From CAZVAR01 sp964625225 (GTDB lineage: Bacteria; Pseudomonadota; Alphaproteobacteria; JAJUGE01), in assembly GCA_964625225.1 (NCBI GenBank), contig CAZVAR010000081.1:1-17030 (forward strand): a stretch of 17,030 nucleotides of DNA, read 5' to 3'. Below are positions 13,401-17,030 of the stretch, piece after piece; position 1 is the first letter of the stretch, and each line of letters begins with the position of its first letter. The notes under the pieces were generated by a model that was given only the letters and a program-made list of their open reading frames with translations, was not told the origin of the DNA and did no database searches. Made by a program: the position numbers and the translations under genes.

Positions 13401-16246
13401 TTGCCGACATGGGTGCCGGTGTTCTGCGGCCCCTTGTAGAAGCGGATGCCGGTGACGAGGCCGTCGCTGCTCGCCCGGAACTTGACGCCGAGCTCGACCG
13501 CGTCCGGATCGTTGATCGTCACGGTCGACGGCGTCGTCCCGTCTGACCAGAGACTGACCGAAGGGAACCCGACGGTGACCTCCACGGTCGCGCTGTCGGT
13601 GCCGCCCTGGCCGTCGGCGATTGTGTAGTCGAAAGTGGCCGTTCCGGTGAATCCGGCGCCCGGGGTGAACACGACCTCGCCTGCGGTCGTGTCCAGCACG
13701 GCCGTCCCGCCCGATCCGCTAGTCACGCCGGTCAGCTCGATCGGGTCGTCGTCCGCGTCCGAATCATTGGCCAGCAGCTGAGCGACAGGAATCCGGAGGA
13801 CGGTGCCGAGCGGTGTGCTGAAGCCGGTGTCGTCCACGGCAACCGGCGCGTCCTGGACCGGGGTCACGGTCAGGCTCACTTGCCCGGTCGCGAACCCGCC
13901 GTTTCCGTCCGATACGGTGTAGGTGAACGCGGCCGCGCCGTTGAAATCGGGAGCGGCGGTGAAGACCACACTGTCGCCCGCCGTATTCAAGGCGACGCTG
14001 CCGCCGGTGCCGTCGGCGACGTCGACGATGCTCAGCGGATCCCCGTCCGGATCCGTATCGTTTTCCAACAGGGTGGCCACGGGGATGGTCAGCACCGTGT
14101 CTTCCGGCAGCGAAAAGCCGGAATCGTCGCCCGGGATCGGGGACGCGTTGCCGGGATCCGGCGGCTCGAAGACCACGTCGACCCAGTAATTGGTGCCGTT
14201 GTAGGTGAAGGCGGGGAAGGTGCTCGACCCCGAATAGGCGTAGACGCCGTTGCCGCCGGCCGTGCCGCTCGCCGGCGCAGTAAGCGGACCGCTGCTGTGG
14301 TCGGAACTCGAGAAGTAGCCGATGTCTGCCGCATAATTGCCGTTGGGGGCAAAGTACGAGGCGACGTACGTCGTGTCGGCGGAAATCGTGATCGGGTTGT
14401 CGAAGTAGGCGGTCTGCCAGCCGCTCGCCGTCTCATCGGTGAAGGTGACCGTACCGAGATTGGTGCCGGTGGCCGTCCACAGATTGCCGACATGGGTGCC
14501 GGTGTTGGTAGCGCCCTTGTAGAAGCGGATGCCGGTAACGACGCCGTCGCTGCTGGCCCGGAACTTGACGCCGAGCTCGACCGCGTCGGGATCGTTGTGC
14601 GCCGCGATCGCCGGCGTCGTGCCGTCCGTCCACAGCGTATAGGCGGCCGAGGAATCGATGGTGGTGTTGCCGGCCATGCCCATCACGTTGGGCATGAACA
14701 CCATGTTCGGATCCGAAGGATCGTCCGGCGGCAGTATGGCAACGGTCACCGTCTGCGTTTCGGTGCTGCCCCGACCGTCGGTGACCTCGTAGAAGAAGGT
14801 ATGCTGAATAGAATCTCCCTGGACGGAAGACCACTGAATACCATGTGGTGATGCATATACGATATCGCTGCCGACGATTCTCGCCCGCTTGACTTTGGTT
14901 ATCGATAATTTGTCCCCGTCGAAGTCCCAATCATTCTCAAGGAGTTTCTGAATCGGAATGCGGAGCGTTTGGCCGTATTTGACCGAGAATCCCGTATCCG
15001 GCCGGGAGACGACCGCGTTGTTGCTGCCGTCGAGGTAGATCGTCCGGTCATCGAAGGCCAGCTGCTCGACCTCCCGGACCTCATCCACGCCGCTTCCGGC
15101 CGCCTTACTGCGGACCCTGAGGCCGCCTGCGATGCGTTCGATCGTGTAATCGAAGACCGAGCCTCGATAGTAGACCGTGTCGAAACCGCCGCCGCCGATC
15201 AGGAGGCTGCCGTCGCTGCCGCCGATCAGCTCGTCGTTGCCGTCCTCGCCCCGCAGTTCATCCTTGCCGCCGCGTCCTTCGATGCGATCGGCCATTGCGG
15301 TTCCGATCAGGACATCGTCGCGCTTCGAGCCGGCTAGACGGAGCCCCCGAGGCGCTTCCGTACCGCCCGGACGCTTCGGTTTCTCCCGGGGCTGCGTGAC
15401 GGTGATCGTAGCGGTGCCGGTCGCCGTCCGGCCGCGGCCGTCGGAGACCTCGTACAGAATGCTGTCGGCAAAGCCGTTCTTCCCAACGAGGGGCCAAGGA
15501 ATCTGCGAGCCGGGGTCATAGACCACCCGGTCGCCATCGAGCCGCACGGTGGGACCGCCGACCTGGCCCGGTCCCGGTTCCTGCGCCAACCGCACCGAAG
15601 TGACGGTGAGTCGGTCACGGTCCGGGTCGCGATCATTGGCGAGCAGCTGGTTGACCGGAATCTCCAGAAGCTTGCCGCTCTCGATCCGGAAGCCGGTATC
15701 CGCCTTGACGATCGGAGCCCGGTTTCCGGACGGGTCCGGGACATCACCCGGTCGGCCCACGGTCACCAGGACCGTACCCTCCGCGACGCCGCCGCGCCCA
15801 TCGGACAGCTCGTAGACGAAGCTCTGGTCGAAGTGGTTACCCTTGATCAGCGGCCACGGAATCTGTTCGCCGGGATCGAACGACACGATCCCGTCCGTGA
15901 GCTGAACCGTGGGGCCTCCCACCGCCCCGGGCGGCGCCTGGGACATCAGCCGAACGCCGGTCACGGTGAGCCGATCGCCGTCCGGGTCGCGATCGTTGGC
16001 CAGCAAATCCGCAACGGGGATGGTCAAAACCTGACCACCGTCGATCTTGAAGCCGCGGTCGGTCGTCGCGATGGGAGCACGGTTGGGCCGCACGGAAATG
16101 ACCGGAGGCCGCGCCGCCGGCGACGCTGTCCCGGGCCGCCCGTCGGACACCGCAGCGGCGGCGGAGGAGAGGACCGCATCGGGGACAGAGGTCCCGACCG
16201 TAAGAACGGAGGTCGCCGACGAGCGGTCGGAATCCTGTGTAGCCAT
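10466..16246 (-). CDS. Giant modular surface/secreted protein: cadherin-like repeats, RTX-like block, three DUF4082-like domains, N,N-dimethylformamidase large-subunit-like domain
   Basis: 1926 residues from the ATG at 16246, with GGAGG 5 nt upstream. Domains, by residue: 1-54 Ser/Ala-rich tail without a Sec signal; cadherin-like (tandem-95/VCBS-type) repeats at 55-164 and 175-285, each with LLANDRDPD; RTX-like block 305-358 with GRGGKDELRGEDGNDELIGG, and a trailing VEQLAFDD segment to 408; cadherin-like 411-505; DUF4082-like 537-694; cadherin-like 700-797 and 798-893; DUF4082-like 898-1055; cadherin-like 1063-1160; an N,N-dimethylformamidase large-subunit-like domain 1164-1645 containing WQAYNNWG (1321-1328) and GHDEYW (1408-1413); Ig-like 1665-1757; DUF4082-like 1763-1921. 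Acidic DxDxD-type calcium sites and the absence of a signal peptide suggest type I secretion (inference). Function is unknown; adhesion or matrix binding with an amidohydrolase-like domain is the best reading. An in-frame ATG at 16426 would add 60 unrelated Arg/Cys-containing residues and is rejected as the start. Confidence 0.92.
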   Translation of the reverse strand: MATQDSDRSSATSVLTVGTSVPDAVLSSAAAAVSDGRPGTASPAARPPVISVRPNRAPIATTDRGFKIDGGQVLTIPVADLLANDRDPDGDRLTVTGVRLMSQAPPGAVGGPTVQLTDGIVSFDPGEQIPWPLIKGNHFDQSFVYELSDGRGGVAEGTVLVTVGRPGDVPDPSGNRAPIVKADTGFRIESGKLLEIPVNQLLANDRDPDRDRLTVTSVRLAQEPGPGQVGGPTVRLDGDRVVYDPGSQIPWPLVGKNGFADSILYEVSDGRGRTATGTATITVTQPREKPKRPGGTEAPRGLRLAGSKRDDVLIGTAMADRIEGRGGKDELRGEDGNDELIGGSDGSLLIGGGGFDTVYYRGSVFDYTIERIAGGLRVRSKAAGSGVDEVREVEQLAFDDRTIYLDGSNNAVVSRPDTGFSVKYGQTLRIPIQKLLENDWDFDGDKLSITKVKRARIVGSDIVYASPHGIQWSSVQGDSIQHTFFYEVTDGRGSTETQTVTVAILPPDDPSDPNMVFMPNVMGMAGNTTIDSSAAYTLWTDGTTPAIAAHNDPDAVELGVKFRASSDGVVTGIRFYKGATNTGTHVGNLWTATGTNLGTVTFTDETASGWQTAYFDNPITISADTTYVASYFAPNGNYAADIGYFSSSDHSSGPLTAPASGTAGGNGVYAYSGSSTFPAFTYNGTNYWVDVVFEPPDPGNASPIPGDDSGFSLPEDTVLTIPVATLLENDTDPDGDPLSIVDVADGTGGSVALNTAGDSVVFTAAPDFNGAAAFTYTVSDGNGGFATGQVSLTVTPVQDAPVAVDDTGFSTPLGTVLRIPVAQLLANDSDADDDPIELTGVTSGSGGTAVLDTTAGEVVFTPGAGFTGTATFDYTIADGQGGTDSATVEVTVGFPSVSLWSDGTTPSTVTINDPDAVELGVKFRASSDGLVTGIRFYKGPQNTGTHVGNLWTATGTNLGTVTFSGETSSGWQTALFPNPIAITANTTYIASYFAPNGRYSADSGYFSGSDHSSGPLTAPASGTVGGNGVYAYSGSSTFPGFTYNGTNYWVDVIFQPPDPNNGAPTAVPDSGTTEKNTPTVLDVLANDSDPDQDELRVSSLDLTNTRGAVVINPDDTISYDPTGAFPTLAAGESSTDSFAYTITDDRGGVSSATVTMTVTGSGDPVNAIVVENMRPGNPQSEWGISGTGSSNIEGFATEMSVNQGETVRFKVNTDATDYRLDIYRLGYYQGLGARKVATVEPSLILPNGQSAPIVDPTTGLVDAGNWLETASWDVPTDAVSGVYIAKLVREDGVAGNNHIYFVVRDDDGASDLVFQTADTTWQAYNNWGIELGGGSFYTGNPDGRAYKVSYNRPFGDTGHSVNRPVFDSEYPMIRWLEANGYDVSYISGIDTDRFGSELLEHKAYLSVGHDEYWSGQQRANVEAARDAGVNLAFFSGNEIYWKTRWEPSIDGSDTPYRTLVTYKETWANEKIDPDPAWTGTWRDPRFSPPSDGGRPENELTGTIFTVDSYRLDAIEVPAEYSDLRFWRDTEIAELGPGQTATLTANVLGYEWDEDLDNGFRPPGLINLSSTTIDVAQYVSDYGNTVGPGTATHNLTLYRAPSGAIVFGAGTTRWSWGLDANHINEASTPDPRMQQATVNLFADMGVQPDTLQGGLTPATPSTDTTAPVSTILTPSTGTTAQIGDIITITGTATDNGGVVGAVEVSTDGGTTWLRAEGRDSWSYTWQPGAVGDWTVLSRAVDDSLNLETPSSGIAVTVERQPGPYSLWSAAVTPANPSENDGNSVELGVKFQAEIDGWVTGIKFYKGAGNTGTHIGNLWTDTGTNLGTVTFTGETTSGWQTAFFDDPIEIEADTTYVASYFAPNGNYASDSDFFLTQGVNSSPLRALSSPEGGGNGVYAYGSSSRFPTDSWRGANYWVDVVFTDSLVA
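10484..10960 (-). repeat. DUF4082-like repeat 3 (divergent copy)
   Basis: Encodes residues 1763-1921 at the C-terminal end of the giant protein. It shares with the other two copies the blocks VELGVKF, NTGTHIGNLW, TNLGTVTF, TYVASYFAPNGNYA, GGNGVYAY and NYWVDVVF, but differs in the middle (DFFLTQGVNSSPL in place of GYFSSSDHSSGPL). It is clearly homologous but older than the duplication of copies 1 and 2. Confidence 0.85.
11312..12757 (-). other. N,N-dimethylformamidase large-subunit-like domain within the giant gene
   Basis: Encodes residues 1164-1645. Hallmarks of the family are visible in order: VENMRPGNPQSEW, then FKVNTDATDYRLDIYRLGYY, ASWDVPTDAVSGVYIAKL, FVVRDD, TTWQAYNNWG, SYNRPF, PMIRWLEANGYDVSYISGID, YLSVGHDEYWS and AFFSGNEIYWKTRW. 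Characterised N,N-dimethylformamidases hydrolyse DMF to dimethylamine and formate and hold a mononuclear iron with two Tyr and one Glu. E1411 and H1409 in GHDEYW are candidates for the Glu ligand and a catalytic His; the Tyr ligands I cannot assign without alignment. No small-subunit gene is visible in the window. Substrate and activity are not established. Confidence 0.8.
13082..13555 (-). repeat. DUF4082-like repeat 2 (near copy of repeat 1)
   Basis: Encodes residues 898-1055. Aligned without gaps to repeat 1 over 161 residues (899-1059 against 538-698), I count 26 differences, about 84% identity. The copies are 361 codons apart. Silent third-position differences are also common, so the duplication is not brand new. 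Confidence 0.9.
14165..14638 (-). repeat. DUF4082-like repeat 1
   Basis: Encodes residues 537-694. The domain begins LWTDGTTPAI and ends NYWVDVVFEP, and is rich in Gly, Thr, Tyr and Asn, as expected for a beta-sandwich. DUF4082 domains occur in large extracellular proteins, sometimes next to N,N-dimethylformamidase-like domains; their ligand is not known to me. Confidence 0.9.
15173..15334 (-). other. RTX-like calcium-binding block within the giant gene
   Basis: Encodes residues 305-358, with successive GGxGxD-type units (GRGGKDELRG, GEDGNDELIG, GGSDGSLLIG, GGGGFDTVYY). The third unit is degenerate. The block is followed by FDYTIERIAGGLRV and DEVREVEQLAFDD, the beta segment that often trails such blocks in alphaproteobacterial secreted proteins. 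It lies near the N-terminal third, not at the C terminus where type I secreted RTX proteins usually carry it. Confidence 0.8.
15395..16084 (-). repeat. Tandem pair of cadherin-like repeats, 120-residue period
   Basis: Residues 55-164 and 175-284 are aligned copies 120 codons apart. Each runs NRAPI, then IPV(A/N)xLLANDRDPD, DRLTVT, VRL, GGPTV, FDPG or YDPG, QIPWPL and a closing SDGRG segment. The shared QIPWPL stretch is not found in the four later cadherin-like domains, so the pair arose by a local duplication. Confidence 0.85.
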
Positions 16247-16611
16247 CCTCGCCTCCGTCCTGGTGTGATCGTCGTTCCTGAACCCGAGCCGGGGACGCCG
16301 CTTCCGTCGGCACTCCGTGACCGTACGGGCGAGCGCAAGGGCGCACCCGCTGCAAACACTCAAGCCCGAGCGTCGGGGAATCAATTCGGCGTTCCGACCG
16401 AGGAACGGGCATTCGGGGTTCGGCATCGTGCATGCGCGGCTAAGTCGAACGGCCGATCTCCCCTACTTTCGACCGAAGCCGGAAGACCGAGCCCGTTCCA
16501 ACCATTCGACTTTCGCTCAATTGTGGCCTCCCGCCGTTCGTGAAAGGCTTCCGCTCACACTAAGCCCCTTGCCCAAGGCACCCCGGCAAGGCAGCCCCGC
16601 GGGAGGACGGT
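16247..16611. other. Intergenic region between divergent giant gene and small plus-strand gene
   Basis: This 365-bp stretch should hold the control regions of both divergent genes. I found no convincing -35/-10 pair. Visible items are the GGAGG ribosome binding site of the giant gene (16252-16256), the GGGAGGA of the plus-strand gene (16601-16607), two ACTTTCG words about 44 nt apart (near 16463 and 16507), and a hairpin at 16567-16591. No gene is supported here, although the giant gene's frame stays open up to 16426. Confidence 0.5.
16567..16591 (+). promoter_or_regulatory. Leader hairpin upstream of the 101-residue ORF
   Basis: CCTTGCC (16567-16573) and GGCAAGG (16585-16591) form a 7-bp stem with an 11-nt loop. 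It ends 9 nt before the GGGAGGA ribosome binding site of the gene at 16612. The first half can alternatively pair within itself (CCTTG/CAAGG). A role in translation control is possible but unproven. Confidence 0.3.
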
Positions 16612-16917
16612 ATGAGCAACGAGGTTTTCACGGACGGCATCGGCGAGATCACCGTCACCGGCCCCACGGTCCGGATGGACCTGGTCAGCCTGTCACCGAC
16701 CGAACGCGACGGCAGCGGCAATCCGAAACCGGTCTTCCGGCAGCGGTTGATCATGCCGATCGAGTCCTTCATGAACTCGTTCGACCTCCTCGAGCGGGTC
16801 GCCAAGGAGCTCATCGCCAGCGGCGCGGTCAAGCGGCGCAGCCCGAACGGCGAGGACGTGACCGCCGCTCCGGTCAGCACTCCGCTGCGGCCACGGCCGT
16901 CGCCGAACTTCAGCTGA
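16612..16917 (+). CDS. Hypothetical protein, 101 residues
   Basis: I do not recognise a named family. The product begins MSNEVFTDGIGEITVTGPT, continues VRMDLVSLSPTERDG and KPVFRQRLIMPIESFMNSF, then has an amphipathic helix LLERVAKELIASGAV and ends in a Pro/Arg-rich tail. There is no signal peptide or membrane segment, so a cytoplasmic location is expected. The first 55 residues look like a small beta-rich fold. GGAGG lies 5 nt before the ATG, and the composition is unlike chance frames here. It is transcribed away from the giant gene. Small proteins of this sort can sit beside type I secretion genes in alphaproteobacteria; that link is an inference to test in the flanking sequence. Confidence 0.82.
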   Translation: MSNEVFTDGIGEITVTGPTVRMDLVSLSPTERDGSGNPKPVFRQRLIMPIESFMNSFDLLERVAKELIASGAVKRRSPNGEDVTAAPVSTPLRPRPSPNFS

Positions 16918-17007
16918 GCCGCCGCGACCGGCCTCCGCGGGCGCGCACTCGGCGTTCCCGTCCGGCGCTCCTGAGGGCCGGGACTGCCCCTGCAGGTCGC
17001 AGCAGCC

Positions 17008-17030
17008 ATGAGTCTTGCCACATCGCAGAC
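17008..17030 (+). CDS. Possible start of a further gene (cut by the window edge)
   Basis: An ATG at 17008 opens a frame MSLATSQ that runs off the window. It is in the same direction as the 101-residue gene, 90 nt downstream, with only a distant AGGT as ribosome binding site. Seven codons cannot identify a product. It is listed only because the spacing suggests an operon partner. Confidence 0.25.

Noticed and set aside
13082..14638. DUF4082 copies as mobile-element or CRISPR-like repeats
   Set aside because: The repeats are in frame, encode homologous domains, and have no inverted ends, target duplications or spacer structure.
13880..14851. 323-residue plus-strand frame inside the giant gene
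   Set aside because: It mirrors the DUF4082 and cadherin-like repeats of the sense strand; the internal similarity with other antisense frames is explained by the sense repeats.
16247..16426. 60-residue N-terminal extension of the giant protein from an upstream ATG
   Set aside because: The stretch is Arg/Cys-rich and unlike the rest of the protein; the ATG at 16246 has GGAGG at ideal spacing.

Overview
The window is GC-rich (about two thirds G+C by eye) and codes densely on both strands. Gene content and order (lptF-lptG, surA-pdxA-rsmA, gmk-yicC) point to the chromosome of an alphaproteobacterium, probably a Rhodospirillales-like lineage. The lineage is inference; there is no rRNA here to fix it. 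I see no tRNA, rRNA, CRISPR array, insertion sequence or transposase.

Layout. (1) 1-2572, minus strand: three genes of a branched-chain-amino-acid/amide (HAAT-type) ABC importer, read right to left as periplasmic binding protein, LivG-type ATPase and LivF-type ATPase (cut by the window edge). The permease genes are not in view. (2) 2573-3002: non-coding, with a candidate promoter for the importer. (3) 3003-8522, plus strand: lptF and lptG (LPS-export permeases), then surA (periplasmic chaperone/PPIase), pdxA (vitamin B6 synthesis) and rsmA (16S rRNA dimethyltransferase). surA-pdxA-rsmA is tightly coupled by overlaps. The lptD gene that often sits between lptG and surA is missing from this position. 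(4) 8497-10039, minus strand: yicC and gmk, overlapping, both apparently starting with TTG; gmk overlaps rsmA tail to tail by 26 bp. (5) 10040-10465: mostly non-coding, but holding a 28-residue single-membrane-segment ORF with a good ribosome binding site, and several hairpins. (6) 10466-16246, minus strand: one giant gene for a 1926-residue modular protein. (7) 16247-17030: an intergenic region, a small unknown 101-residue protein on the plus strand, and possibly the first codons of another gene at the right edge.

The accessory part of the window is the giant protein. From its N terminus it carries two cadherin-like (tandem-95/VCBS-type) repeats, a short RTX-like calcium-binding block, a third cadherin-like domain, a DUF4082-like domain, two more cadherin-like domains, a second DUF4082-like domain 84% identical to the first, a sixth cadherin-like domain, a roughly 480-residue domain resembling the large subunit of N,N-dimethylformamidase, an Ig-like domain and a third DUF4082-like domain. 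It has no Sec signal peptide, so type I secretion to the cell surface or medium is the most natural guess. Its combination of a putative amidohydrolase-like fold with an adhesin-like scaffold is the most unusual thing in the window.

The housekeeping part links envelope biogenesis (LptF/G, SurA) with cofactor, rRNA-modification and nucleotide genes in an order familiar from Proteobacteria. The giant gene and its neighbours look like lineage-specific material placed next to yicC.
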